Below, in pieces: positions 42,578-56,495 of a DNA stretch of 64,000 nt. The stretch comes from Beroe forskalii (lineage: Eukaryota; Ctenophora; Nuda; Beroida; Beroidae), in assembly GCA_011033025.1 (NCBI GenBank), contig WFMF01000269.1, positions 1-64,000 of the forward strand, written 5' to 3'. The translations under genes were made by a program, and so were the position numbers. The notes beneath the pieces are model-generated. The model worked only from the letters and a program-made list of their open reading frames with translations. It did no database searches and was not told the origin of the DNA. Every line of letters begins with the position of its first letter. Position 1 is the first letter of the stretch.

Positions 42578-45465
42578 ACTAAATAGTTAAGTAGGTCTGA
42601 GAACGTTTTTCGGTAGTTCATAGTCCATATATTCACCAGAAAAAACTCCCCGGATTCCGAGTTGGGAAACCCCTTTTTGGACCCCTTTTCTCCCGAATAG
42701 GGGCACAAACTTCAACCGGCAATATCTCAGCTTCTGATGGAGATACAGGCCGTATCGTTATACCAAACTATGCAGGATGAGCACATCATAGGCGACGAAG
42801 CATAGTTTTAAAGTCGTAACCCTTTAGTTTTGGAGTTATGGACGAAAACCTCTTTTTTAGCCCTACGCCAGAACCCCAAAATTGCCCTTTTTGATAAATA
42901 GAATCTGAAGGACCTAGAGAACTCAACGAGGACACTACGTCATGCAGAATCATCACATTATGGGGGGCAGAACATGGTTTCAAAGTCCTAACCCCTTTCG
43001 TTTAAGAGTTATGGACGAAAAACCCCTTTTTAGCCCTACGCATAACCCCAAAAATGCCCCTAGTCAATAAATAGAATCTGAAGGACCTAGAGAACTCAAC
43101 GAGGACACTACCCTGTGCAGAATCATCACATTTTGGGGGTAGAACATGGTTTCAAAGTCCTAACCCCTTCCGTTTAAGAGTTATGGACGAAAAACCCTTT
43201 ATTAGCCCTATGCGTAACCCCAAAATTGCCCCTATTAATAGATAAAATCTGAAGGTCGTAGAGACCTGAACGAGGACCCTAACCTATGCAGAATCATCAC
43301 ATTATGGGGGTAGAACATGGTTTGAAAGTCCTAACCCCTTTCGTTTTTGAGTTATGGACGAAAAAACCTCTTTCAACTCCAAAATTTTTAATCCAAAATG
43401 GAATAGAGCTTGGTTATATAAGTATATAAGATAGGGATAAAAATCAAATGAACACGGCATGATATTCCACAAAAATATAACAGTAAAATCGAACCTTTTC
43501 CTAAAAGAATGCAGAGGAAGTTTATAAAGAATAATTATGACACATCACATATATCTTAAACATTTCATCTACTGCTACTGCTAGAAACATACAATGCTAA
43601 CTTAAAGTGTTCCACTTTCTATAATGTAAACATGTCTCTATTTTGCAATAGATTACGACTACAGCTGCTATCGGGTTTAGGATAAACCTGATCTGATTTA
43701 CAGCATAGACCGGAATAGTTTTTATGTTATGAAGTTATGAGACGGAGTAATTTGAATACTCAGTGTCATACTAACCATGTTCAACTCATAATCAAATAAA
43801 ACATTGAGAAAGCCAAAAAACGTGGCACGTCATTGTGGTACATACTACATATTATAGTTTCATTAATACCCACAGTATCCCGGAAGATGCTCTCTACCAT
43901 GTCAGTATTCAATATGTTGTGCAGTATGATGCCCTCACGTAATATTTTAGGGTGTGCTTACTCCAATATATCACGTACATTGTACACCTCAGCACCCTTG
44001 ATCGTAAGGTGAATGTGAAACCTACTTAAATTTCATTGTCACAAAACAAATATCCCGTTAAACTCTCAATACCATGATCAAGTTGGCGTTCTAGTTCAAG
44101 GATATATTTACAAATGACAACGTGTTTCCGATCAATTGTGGAATAAAAAGCTTTGATAACATGAATTGAAAAATCTCAGTATTCTCAAAATTGTCGTCAT
44201 AGGCTTTTATGTCATTATTATCGAGCGACTCACGGTCTAACAGCTTTGGATTTCCTGGTGTGTAGTGTGCCTGACCTTTTTTTGACCTGGTGTAGTGTGC
44301 CTGACCTTTTTGAAACCCGATTCAAGATCTTCTAGACGATTTAATGCCAAACAAATTGTATCCTAAAAGGCACACGAAATTCTAACCTAGCAAAATAGTA
44401 AATGAATTTTTTTGTCTTTTATAATAATTTATTGATAATATTTTATTAAGTTCATTAAAGGCTCCTTCCACCGGATTAACACACCAGGAAACCATCAGCA
44501 ATCAGAACACCGATCATCATTCGTCCAGTTTTTCAAATGGTTTCAATTTCAATCATACAAACTTCTTTCATTACTCGGCTGTACGACGTTCACAGAAAGA
44601 GGACTATTTTGTTACTTTGTTACCCATGGGGCTGAAAATGGGGTTTTCGTCCATAACTCAAAAAATGAAAGGGGTTAGGACTTTCAAACCATGTTCTACC
44701 CCCATAATGTGATGATTCTGCATAGGTTAGGGTCCTCGTTCAGGTCTCTACGACCTTCAGATTTTATCTATTAATAGGGGCAATTTTGGGGTTACGCATA
44801 GGGCTAATAAAGGGTTTTTCGTCCATAACTCTTAAACGGAAGGGGTTAGGACTTTGAAACCATGTTCTACCCCCCAAAATGTGATGATTCTGCACAGGGT
44901 AGTGTCCTCGTTGAGTTCTCTAGGTCCTTCAGATTCTATTTATTGACTAGGGGCAATTTTGGGGTTATGCGTAGGGCTAAAAAGGGGTTTTTCGTCCATA
45001 ACTCTTAAACGAAAGGGGTTAGGACTTTGAAACCATGTTCTGCCCCCCCATAATGTGATGATTCTGCATGACGTAGTGTCCTCGTTGAGTTCTCTGGTCC
45101 TTCAGATTCTATTTATCAAAAAGGGGCAATTTTGGTGTTACGCGTAGGGCTAAAAAGAGGTTTTTCGTCCATAACTCCAAAACCAAAGGGGTTACGACTT
45201 TAAAACTATGCTTCGTCGCCTGTGATGTGCTCATCCTGCATAGTTTGGTATAACGATACGGCCTGTATCTCCATCAGAAGCTGAGATATTGCCGGTTGAA
45301 GTTTGTGCCCCTATTCGGGAGAAAAAGGGGTCCAAAAAGGGGTTTCCCCAACTCGGAATCCGGGGAGTTTTTTCTGGTGAATATATGGACTATGAAACTA
45401 CCGAAAACGTTCTCAGACCTACTTAACTATTTAGTTCACAGGTGGTTACTGTCGTACCCTTACTA
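42537..45465. mobile_element. 2.9-kb foldback element with long tandem-repeat arms
   Basis: The arms, about 42537-43385 and 44620-45465, are inverted copies of each other. The outer ends read TAGTAAGGGT, and further in GTGAACTAAATAGTTAAGTA. The left arm has about 15 extra bases near 42549-42563. Each arm contains about three copies of a unit of 170-173 bp marked by GAGTTATGGACGAAAA, GGGGTTAGGACTTT (or its complement) and AACGAGGACACTA. The inner 1.2 kb is AT-rich, with no transposase frame, and includes a direct repeat of GGTGTAGTGTGCCTGACC near 44260-44310. It fits the foldback class (long inverted arms made of tandem repeats). It is non-autonomous. No clear target duplication. Confidence 0.85.
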
Positions 45466-46873
45466 TACAAAGAAGTCAACCTTCAATATTGCATAATATT
45501 TTAGTGCTGAGGGGTTTATTAATTTTTAACCTTAATTCATATTATTGGATTGTTGACTTGGGCATTTCATTTCATTTATGCAGCCTGACCTTGGCAAGTC
45601 ACTAAAATGCAACTTTATTCTGTAAATATGTTCAGTTTACACCCACAGTATATATACTTTTTTAAGAGGTTACACATTATTTTTGTTTGAGGAAAAAAAA
45701 TCAATTTTGGCCTTCTCCTCTGATATTATGGTTTACATATATGTATAGATGGTCCTTTGGGGGTAGCCCTCTCAACTGTCTTAATGATTGCCTTGGTACT
45801 TTTCCCTTCTTTGTAATTAGAAGCAGTTTATATTCATTTATCCATATACTTGAATTTAATGGAATTGAAATATACATATCTCAAGAAACTTTCATAATAT
45901 CTGTAATTATTCATTAATATCAAAAAGTCTTTGAGGAGGGTTAGCAATGGACAAATTCTGAAAGGTTCAGTTAGCTGATATTTCCTGATAATAGTGTGCA
46001 CTAGTGATATTAATTGAAAAGAACTTCATCATTGGCCTTTGCTGAGCAAAGTTGAAGTATTAACAGCAGCAAAATCAAAGCAATATAATGCCTGCCTTCC
46101 ACTTTATTGAAATTTAAAGAGTTCAGGCATAGGTATTAGTTAAGTAGTTATGAAGCAGATAGTTCCTACCTATATCTGGTTTTTGAGTTGAGGGATGAAA
46201 AATTATCATGATATTTTAAATTCAATTCAGTTGGTAGTCTAGCACCCTGCACCATTCGTACCACTACAACTGTGTACTGCACAGTGTCATCCATTGCTGT
46301 ATCTACAACTCATGTGGTTAAAGCACCTGGTAACTTGAGAAGTCGAGATACAGTACAGTAAATTTTATGTGCTGATCACCACAGTCATGATATTTGCTAT
46401 ATGACAAAGGACCCTCATGACTATTGATATTAATAACTGTACATATACTACATGATGCTGTATTTATGTGGATAAATTGGAAAAGTTTCATGGATTTTCA
46501 TGGTGTACTGTTGGTACTGCAGTGAGCATCAAATCTTTTCTATTTATTTAATTTATTTATAGATTTTATTATCTTTTGATGCATGTTAATTTCGAGAGCA
46601 GTGTATGTTGCCCAATTTTTTTAGGTTATCATTAACAAATTATTCTTTCAAAATATGAAAAGAAAAAAACGTTCTCGAATATAGAAACAATGTAAATGAT
46701 AAATAATGTTATTTATCTTTAAAAACCCTTGAAAAGTTGCGGAGTTATATCTTTGCATGAACTTACCCCATTAGAATTTTTGCTTTTTCTACAATTTGTT
46801 TTTTGTGGTTCTGTAATTAATAAGAATATAGGCATTTATGTTCTTCTGAAATAATACAGTATTAATATTTCAG
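45466..46873. other. Non-coding interval
   Basis: AT-rich DNA right of the foldback element. The 76-codon frame at 45687-45917 is low-complexity hydrophobic and has no recognised features. Confidence 0.5.
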
Positions 46874-47192
46874 AACTGCAACGATGAAGCAAATAAAGAA
46901 AGATCAGAACAATCTGACCAACTCCCATTGGAAAGGGTAAGCAGATTTAACAATTTAATTACCACTTTTTTTATAACCACGGATAGTTCCTAAAATTTCA
47001 CAATAGTAGTATCACAGTAGAATGCTGCTAAATTGCTGACAATAATGCTTCATTGTTTTGCAAAAGATTTAAAATACCTATGTATTAATTTATTTTTTGT
47101 CTTGTTCTAGTCTTGTTCCATAAACTTGGGGTAAAACATTACTTAATTAATTTTTGCAGTCTCAAATACCAACTAAGTTTCCACCTTATTAG
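46874..47192 (+). other. Two candidate 3' exons of an unknown gene (weak)
   Basis: Exon 46874-46936 (acceptor TATTTCAG, donor AGG-GTAAGC) reads N-C-N-D-E-A-N-K-E-R-S-E-Q-S-D-Q-L-P-L-E-R. It joins in phase to 47160-47192 (acceptor AATTTTTGCAG), which reads SQIPTKFPPY and stops. Good splice signals and matching phase suggest the hydrophilic C-terminus of a (+) strand gene. Upstream exons are not identified apart from the weak candidate at 41624. Confidence 0.35.
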
Positions 47193-50100
47193 TGATTTTA
47201 CATCAAAATTATTACTTCTTGAGTAAATTCATCCAAATCGTAATTTTTGAACAATTTAATCAAAACACTTTAGCAGCTGTAATGCAAAACTTCCAATTCC
47301 ATGATTATTCTGTTATGGACTGTGATAGTATGATACCCTCAAACAAAGATTTCGTTGTTTTTAATGAAGCTATCAAACCAGTCGCAGCTTACAAGGAATA
47401 TCTTAAATTGAAAGTATTAGGTTCTTGTGATGCTGGCCAAAACACGGAAACTCATATCATCATTACCCATATGAAACTTTAGATATCAGATAGCTTTAAG
47501 CTTACCTATATACGTATGTCTTTGTATATACAGTGCTGATGAAATAATGACCCAGTAAAGCTCTAAATAGCGCAGTGATTTGTGTGCCTCAATCGATCCC
47601 AAGTTAAGAAAGTAGGGAGTTATAAATAGCTTGAAGTTTCCATAAATGAATAATGATATGATCATCATGACTACATTCAAGCGTGGTCTTTCTACTTTCC
47701 TACCTTCTCTACCCAAGTATTATTAATTTACTTTGCATCCACATTGCAACTGCTAATTGAAATCTTATGAATTGTGATACAAAGAGATACTCACACAAAT
47801 ACATGCCAACATGACGCCAATATGACATGATCTAGAGAATACAGACATTCCTGTTTGCCACCTGATATTAACATGTTCTAAGTAGGTGCCTTCAGTTCAC
47901 CCCAGCGACATGCATGCTGTCATGATGCTACCTGCGTTCTACTAGCTATGTGTGAAAAACAGGTGCTTTCTAGCAGCACCAACTGATCATCTGAAACCAT
48001 AATAATGACAGCAAATTCAGCAGTTATTTGTGTGTAGCCTTAACTTCCTGAGGACTTGCATCAAGAAGAACATGTTGCAACTCTTCCAGGTCTATCTGAA
48101 GCCAGACGTTTCTGTGAGCTGTCTGTACTCGTCTGATCTAATTTGTGGTACAGAATGCTTTCACTGTTTGTGTGCTACCAATTATGACTCACGAACATGT
48201 TGCAAATCTTGAGAGTCTGAGAAATTCAGGCATTTCTGCCTTAGATTGATTTATAGTTATTTGTTGTTCGGAAAGCTATCACTGATTGTTTATCATACCA
48301 ATGCCATAGTAACTGCGTTGAAGACTTTGAAAGAGAATTTTTCACATTCTGGCTAAGGATGTTGCTATTGTCTAATATAGATGGAGTGACGCACTTCACA
48401 GGCTACAGTCTAAAGATAATGTAAACAAGGGTGTTGACACAGAGGAACTAGGTGCAATGATCGCTGATCAGTCACTGATCGAAAGGGCATTACAAGTCAT
48501 TAAGAATGCCTCTTCTTTTTTTCACTTGTGCCATATTGCAGCTATTTCATCCCATATATAAATTCAATACAAGTATTTACTATTTAAATGTATCAATGAT
48601 TGAACTCGTGTATCGTATGCCTGACCCGTAGATTCGGCCTTTGTGCCTTGCAAACAAGACAAGATAATCCCCCATTCGTACATAATCTCGTTGAATTTTC
48701 TAATTATTTGAACAATATAGTGGTTAAACGTGACATGATTCCATTAGTATCGGAGAGATAATTACTACTTGAATATTTATGCCTTATCTTTTCTGACTTT
48801 TATACGGTTAATAAAATATTTGCTCAATTGATAATCAATCTGGGGTTGCGTCGAGAAACCTATATTTCAAATCTGTTGTCCGTTTTAATTCATACGTTCA
48901 AAGAAGTAATTGAAGTCTTTGCTTTTTGGCATGATTCTGCAGAACACATGGATTCACTCCTTTCACAGTTTTTCGTTTACCTACTCGTTTACTTTCAGTT
49001 ACTGTAGTAAGCTTCTATTCAGATATTATGCAATCTTGTGGTAGAATAAGCGCTGTTTTGCTATTATCATCAGCTTTTAGAACGAGTGTTTAAGGACGCC
49101 ACTTCAAGATTACTACTAATTATCTAATAAGCGGAGTAAACGGATGATTGCCTCGCCAGCTGTTGCTGTTACCTTGCTACTGCTGGACGCACCATGAAAC
49201 GATGTCTATGTTTCGTTTACTCGTTTAGTAATAAGCTGCGATGTACAGCAAACACCTTGTAGCCGTGATCCATATATCAATTAGAGATTTAGTGAACCTG
49301 AATGATTCAGTGAGCCTGGACTCACATAGACACACGGCGTTTAAGTTCTTAAAATAAACCTCAGTTTTGTTGAGTGAGATTGGAGTAGCACCTGTTTGCT
49401 ATGCATGCTCCGAGCTCCGCCATGTAATTACGGGTTATTAATGAAAGTGAGAAATAAGTCTATTAATATGTTGCTTACAGCAAGTTACAGGGTTTCTTCT
49501 TTCTATACCTTGCGGTAAAGGGAGCTGAAGTAAAGGCAATTACTAACTTCAAGAGGTGGTTATATTCCTCATTCTCTTATGTTGTTCAGTCCAGTTTGGT
49601 GTGTATCTCCAATCTTCATTGAGGTAAAAACTACACAACCATGCAGTGTCAAGGTTAGGACTCGGGTTAAGAGAACTTTACAGTTATAATAGGTAAATAG
49701 TCAGAATTTTTCAAGTCAAGTTTTCAGACTGATGAAAAGAACTTTGTTTTCTACATATCAACCTTCAGATACAATAGCTCATTAGGTCATTTTATTGCCT
49801 GCACCATCAACCATGACTCCCTCAAGGCTCTACGACTTCCATGAAATAGGCACCATTATGCTATTATGGGCAATAAAATATACTAAAATTTAATAATTTA
49901 ACGGATTCCGAGTCCCAATATACCCTTAATGCACTCTAGTAATCCTGCATGTGTTCGACTATTAAATTTCTAATTTTGACCTTATGAGTACCAATCTCTG
50001 GAGTGTACCAATCTAGAGACGCTAATATTCCTACTCCTCCACAGTCCCATACCTTGAAATAAAGACGATTTGTGAAATAACAGAGGTAATAGGTAATAGG

Positions 50101-53100
50101 AACACTTCCTGAGATACCTGATAAAATTCCTGAAATTGGTCTGATATTAAGGACAGTCCCAGAGAGGATTCCTGACACTTTACTATAGTTCACCATTAGC
50201 ATCCATCTTCTCCACATAGAATCTACAAATTTCTCATTTATTTGCATTTCTACGTGAATATTTCTACATGTAATGTGGTCATGTAGTAATATTACAATAA
50301 TATAATGTTTCCTATAATGTTTCTCTACTGACGTAATGGCTTCATGTACTCAATGGAGAATCTGAAAATATAATGTTGAGTGGGTAGTACTGCAGCATGA
50401 TTTTGGTATATCTTCCGTCTAATGGATCGGTACATTAGCCTTTAATGATGAGAGTGCAGCTTTGTTCAACATCACGCATATTCTCTTGAAGCAGACGTTA
50501 CTGGGTTTACTGTTTACATTGTACTGCTGCTTTCAGATTTCTAAGAGTTGTTTAATGATTCGAGTCATATTATTATGTTATATCGGATGTTTTACACAAC
50601 ATAATATAATATGTATGTATTACTACAAGCATTCCCATGTTGTGTATTTTATGAGTGAAATGTCTGCCAGTGTGCTTCCAAAGAGCTGATAAGTGAAGGC
50701 CTTCCCTATCTCACTTAAGTGTAGATATTACACTGTTATACATGTTATTTTCAGTTCTATGTCGTGGCGGATGTTGCCAGCAAGTTCTGATAAGCTAATA
50801 ATACCCACCAATGACTTGGTATTTTACAGTGCTTCAGTGTACTGAGAATTATCATCGCTTTAGAACTTTAGAAGATGATACTGCCTCCTTTTTACAGCAT
50901 CATGTGATGTCTTTCTCAGCTATAATTTATGTTATTTAGTTATTTCATTTAATGCAGTAATAAAAAAAACCTGGTTTGCCTGGTTCATTGAGACTGAAGG
51001 AGATATTTGAAAAGGCTATGTCAGAGTGGATGATATTTTGTGTGGCGCCAGAGAATGGACACTGTTCAGGACGAAAATAGGCCTTACTTCAAAAATCAAT
51101 CCTTCACTAAATTGCAATTTGTAAACCCTTGCTCTTTTCTGTAAATTTGTCTCAATTTATAAGCAATGCCATTGAAGTTGAACCTGTGCAAATTTTGCAA
51201 AACCTTCAAGAACATTCAAGAATGCTCTAGCTTTAACTTTAGAAATGAGTGTTCACTATCAAAGTATATGAAGAAATTTTAGGTCTACATTAATACGTCT
51301 TCACAAGTTTGAATCTTGCTCCACTGGACTTAGAAATCATCATTTTTTGATGAAAATTTCTCTTCTATTTTCAAAAGCATCTTAATCATAAATAAAACAT
51401 AGTTGTACACTTTTCATGTTGTATAATCAATACACTCTACCGCTAAAACATCAAACAATATCAACATTCTCAAATCATTTAAAATCTTGAACTTTTAAAA
51501 TAATTTGGAATTTTAAAACAATTCTCCTTGATACCTAGTACTGCTGGTGGTCAACAACAGATTGTCGCATATCGTCCCATATTATGATCAATTTACAGTA
51601 TTATTAGAGAGGTATATATATTATCTGACGAATAAAGAATATAATATCTTTAGAAAACATAATGTTTTAAAATATTATGTTGTGTTGTATATTCACCGTC
51701 CTTTACAAAAGTAAACTGCGAGTGTGTGGTTTGAACTCGAATTGATAATTGGGTGACCTTTGTTAGGCCCTGGTCACTTGTAGTGATAACATGTGATAAC
51801 CACGTGACCTACAGACTGTGTTTGTTTGTTAAACGTGTTCTGTGCTCTGTAAACGTGTTTATTTAAGTCGGTGTATATTCAGAGGGCAATTGTGCGAATG
51901 TGTGTTTGAATGAGCGCTCGAATGTGTGGATCTGTTGATGTATCGTGTACTTTTGTGTGTGGATGCATCTTCGTGTTGAGTGTTGACTGTGGACGGTGGA
52001 TGTATGTTTGTATTGACTGTGGAGTGTGGACGGCGGATGTATGTTTGTTTTATTGAGTGTATGTCATGCGGTGGTGTGTGTTAACACGCGCACTCTCACA
52101 CAGCACATCATAATATTCCCTTTGTGTCTATAGAAAAGTAGAAAGGTCGGAGCGTCATGTCAGTCCTTGCTGTGTTTGTTGTGTAATAATCCGTGATGTC
52201 AATTGTCAGCTGTCTATAATGGACTGACAATGTACACGTAGCAAGCAATCAAGCAAGCAATCAGGACTCCAATTCCAGCTACTTTGAGGAATCTTCTCTA
52301 CTGGTGAAGTGATGGGGAAGTTTCATCATAGTGGCACACACAAAGTGATGTACTGACATGTTTCATGGCATATCGCATAGTGGCATGAGGCATGTCATGA
52401 GACACAGCGGCATGCCATCAGAATAATATGTTGAGTTGACCTATCAATACATCATACTAAATAAGAGATGTACACACAGAGTCGTGGAAAGCGGTGACTT
52501 CCGACTGAAAGGTTTGTTTGTGCTGTTGTGTGATTCAAATATTCAAGCTTCCAAGCAGTGTGACGCAACCTCTCGATTGAAACGCAGCATTCTCCTTAGA
52601 GATAACACAGTAATTTGATTTGCCACATTCCCAAGCATTCTTTTTCTCCACGTTTCTCTTGTAAAATGCCGTAATTTCATTAGGAGATAACTTTAAAACT
52701 TTCTCACAATTATAAGTAGGAAACTGAGAAGACCACTGTGGTGGTCTGTATGTCTTCTTCATTAGAAAAGTAGGAAGCAGTACCTATCTTTTCCAGTTTA
52801 TTGAAGTATCGAGTACCTATCTTTTCTAGTTTCAGGGATACTTTACCATACTCCGTTCCTACCTACACTCTACAGTATCTCTCTATCGATTCTATCGTTA
52901 TAAGTCCATAGTATAAAAGCGTACAGTCAGGTACCGTGTCCATACGCCACAGCAGGCCACGCACAAGCAGCTTGTGTTTGGGGTGACGTCAGAGCCAGGA
53001 ATTAGAAGGGGGAATTAGTGACGTACTTCATCTGTTTCTTGGGGGCGGAGGTAGCATTAAAAGCACTCCTAAACACCATTATTAACTAACAATCCTCTAA

Positions 53101-53994
53101 CCACTGAGAAGAATCAGTGGTGAAACGCCTTGGATATCATTAGAATGTGCAGTAAAAATACACGGTGTGTACTAATGTACAACACAAAAGCAGCTGTACA
53201 CAAACACACACTCGTTATGGGGGCGTGGAAAGTCCGTGTAACCATAGTAACATGATGTATGTAGGCTGGTTAACTGACTGCATAACAATGTAATCTTATT
53301 GCATACTGTGCGGTGCATATCTCAGCTGCGTGTATTGCACAGTCTGTGGCAATGGGACTTGTTTCCCACCGGAGTGATGAAGTGCCAGGGAACCTCACGG
53401 CAACATATTATTGTTATTACTCAAATAACAGGTGGAAGGGAAATACGTCATTATCATATCGTTGCATGGTGAAGTGTCGCAGTCAAATTGTCTACTTATC
53501 AGCCCGTTTAACATTATCACGGTGATGTTATCATTCCATCGGATGCTCTGAATTCTGATTATCTCACTGTTAGGAATGTAGTGTTTTTAAAAAGCACCAC
53601 CGAATCACGTCATGCTAGGTGTACATGTACAATCTCATGATGTACTTTTCATGTTGTCACAGTGGCAGTTGTGAGTTTTATGTGAGTGGCAATGAGCGTT
53701 TGACAGTTGTAAGCGGTAAAAACAGACTCTTACGTCAAAATTAAATTGTCGAAATGAGAGAACTTATCAAAAACGAACAGAATCAAAACGGAAAAACAAT
53801 TACCGTATGGTGCCCCTGAGACTCAAAATTTGAGAATCTGAAATTGACAAAATTCTTATGATACACGAATTATACCCTGTCTCCCTTTACTTCAAGAAAC
53901 CCCATCTTCCACCGAATTCCATCCTTTTCATTCCTTCATTCACTCCTCTGTAAACCCCGGGCGTCACCACTTATTACCCGCTTTCACTCCTCCC
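47193..53994. other. Long interval without convincing genes
   Basis: Mostly AT-rich. A 3' open stretch (to 47482) follows the candidate exons and starts at a GTG. It could be chance or an extra exon. A degenerate duplication of about 125 bp, keyed on GAACATGTTGCAA, lies at 48060-48300. GT-rich low-complexity DNA occurs at 51890-52080. A full CRE octamer (TGACGTCA) is at 52984-52991. Upstream exons of the 54.1-kb gene may be hidden here. Confidence 0.4.
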
Positions 53995-54180
53995 TATCTG
54001 ACAGGATGACGAGTAGTATTCAACCTATCTCGCTCCCCTCATTCCCCTCCCCTACTCCCCTCCCCTACTCCCCTCCCCTACTCCCCCCCCTCCGTACTTC
54101 CCTTCACCATCTCACTTACTCACTTTTCCCTATCTGACAGGATGACGAGTAGTATTCAACCTATCTCCTCCACCTCCTCC
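53995..54180. repeat. Duplicated exon border around a C-rich microsatellite
   Basis: TATCTGACAGGATGACGAGTAGTATTCAACCTATCTC occurs twice (from about 53996 and from 54131; the quoted core is TATCTGACAGGATGACGAGT). Between the copies is a repeat of CCCCTCCCCTACT. Both copies carry the same splice acceptor CTGACAG, so one is a duplicate of the exon start. Confidence 0.82.
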
Positions 54181-54674
54181 TCTACTCGTGATACGAGACA
54201 ACACGACACTGCGTACATGTTGTACCGTGGTGCAGCCGAGTACAGGTACACTCTCTCTAAATACTTTTCTGATTTGAAACAACTTATATTTCATTACTTC
54301 ATTAAATGTCTCGAAATAAAACAATAGATCGGAAATAATTTTCATTGAAGTTGCAGTGGTTGGATACATTTCCATGTATCGATGTATATTGTATCTGATA
54401 TCCAATAAACCTGTACAAAAGTTGGTGATATCTCGAAGCACTAACCTCCCTCTCCCCTTAGGACGCCGGACTACGCCACCTCGCGACACCCGCCCCCGGA
54501 GTTCAACTCCCGGTCCCGGTCCTCGGATTCCTCGTACGACACGAGGGCGGACAGCGCGGACACGCGACACAGCGGCTCCTCAAACCCCGCCAGCCGCAGC
54601 AACTCCGACAACAGGAAACAGAGCAACCCGCCCACCCGCAGCAACTCCGACAACAGGAAACAGGGCAAGGAGAA
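54141..54674 (+). CDS. Two exons of an unrecognised Ser/Arg/Asn-rich protein (partial)
   Basis: Exon A (54141-54245; acceptor CTGACAG, donor CAG-GTACAC) reads M-T-S-S-I-Q-P-I-S-S, ending A-Y-M-L-Y-R-G-A-A-E-Y. Exon B (54462-54674; acceptor CCCCTTAG, donor GAA-GTGAGT) continues in phase as R-T-P-D-Y-A-T-S-R-H-P-P-P-E-F-N-S-R-S and ends in an imperfect tandem repeat, (R-S-N-S-D-N-R-K-Q) twice. Exon B is much more GC-rich than its flanks, and third positions in this frame favour G/C, unlike the other two open frames. The segment looks intrinsically disordered and phosphorylatable. No family recognised. The first and last exons are missing. The Met at 54142 may be internal. Confidence 0.5.
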
Positions 54675-56495
54675 GTGAGTCGGTGGGGTGCTGTCTGTTT
54701 GCATATCTGTAGGTCTGTGTGTGTCTGTTCTATCTATCTATAGCTGTTTTTGGATGCATGTGTGATTGTGCGATCATTGATTCAGCCTGTTGTACAAACC
54801 TAGTAAATAACGAAAGGTTTACGTTACATTCTTTCACTTTTTATACTTTTATAGCTCTTTCTAAAAAAGAATGGCCTTTGCAACCATAGCATTTTTGAGT
54901 AATTGACAAATTGTTGGGTCGGTGTACTGTTTGACAGTTTGAGCTGTTATGTGAAAGGGATTAATGTGTCTCAAAGTTTCCAAGTCTACAAATTACAACG
55001 AGGATTTCTTGGGGCGAGAAGAATCAGTGATCTACGGTCGTATTTATTTTCATAAAAGTCTGAATAAAGTCTGAATTCAGTGATATCCACGAAAATTATG
55101 CCTGATGTACCATTGTCTTGAGACGTGTAGTCCAAGACAAGTCTGGACAATGGCCATGGTGATATGATGGAAATGCCAGCGGTTTACCCGGGTTTACTAT
55201 TTCACAATAAAAATATTGGTCATGTTTTTTATTAAGCATGCTGCTCATTCGGACTATTGAAGTTATAGAAACCCTACCTTGGCTAATCTTCAAGCATTCA
55301 CCTTGAAGCTTTCAGGTCTTACATTTACATTTCACCTTGCTCAGGATGCTTGGAGCACCTGACACTCTGACACAAATAACTGCGAATTCCTAGAGCCGTG
55401 TATTTAGACGAATAACGAGTCCCGGGTGTGTTTTGTGATGATATACCTCGAAAATCTGCAGTAAGATCAGTTGGGTCAATGACTAGTTCCCCAGTCTAAG
55501 TTAATTTTAGAAGTAATGTAGGTGATATTGTATTATCTTTAGTAACACTAAATATATTAAGTTTGTGAACTAAAAATAAAGATCCCTGTTTCCTGTAATT
55601 TATATTCCTGTCCCGGGCCCCCGGCTATAAATTAAAGCATTACATGATGAACAAAACACAGCCTTATTTGGGAATTTGGAATAACCAACGCGATATTTTG
55701 TAGAGCTACTATTCTGCTGAGTAAACATTGCACTTCTTAGCAAAACATACAAATGTGGTGGGGACTGTATTCATATCTTTAAAACGTGTATTTGTCTTTA
55801 AAACAACCAGATAATCCTCTACTCGCTTTACAAAGCGCTCAACGATTTCTGTATGCTTGATGAATGGAATCGTTTAAAGATCGTGTACTTGTGCTAAGAA
55901 TTTGTTTAATTGTTGCACAATTTCTTGGCACGCGCGCATAATTACTTTCAATGAAGATTTACTGGGATAGAATTGATCTGTAATCTGTATTGCATGTCCT
56001 GGAGGATTTTTTGAAAAAAGTGGGAGGAATTGAAAATTAAGTAAGATTTCAAAGAATACGAATTAAAATGATATCATGAACTTGGATCGGAACAAATAGT
56101 TTTGGAATAATCAGATATTGACTTAGCAGAAATAAGTGATAATCAATTATTGTAGAAATTTGAACAAATTAAACACGTAGTACCTAACAGTTATGAAATG
56201 TGATGGTCTCATTATCATTAACAAGTCCCTAGGCAAGGTATGGCAGACATTGTCTGGAATACTAGAATTAACAATGATAATTGTGTGTTCTGTTTGAAAG
56301 GACCACCAATCCAACCGAATTTGATATCGTCCAGAGCTGATCTTTTAAATACTTAGAATTCCTCTCAAATCGTTGATTTAACGGTCCTATCATTGTTACC
56401 ACGGATAATTTCACTGTCATGAACCCATGCATATTCAATGATCTCTCAGAATTATATACACTTTAAAATATAAGTATCTTCCTAAATCCAATAAT
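54675..56495. other. Non-coding, probably intronic
   Basis: AT-rich DNA between exon B and the open frame at 56496. No clear exon seen. Confidence 0.4.

Noticed and set aside
47192-47482. 96-codon plus-strand frame
   Set aside because: It begins at a GTG immediately after the stop of the candidate exon, has no good acceptor in phase and no recognised domain. It may be coding, but I cannot support it.
49936-50247. 103-codon minus-strand frame
   Set aside because: Low-complexity and not bordered by splice or start signals. Consistent with chance in AT-rich DNA.
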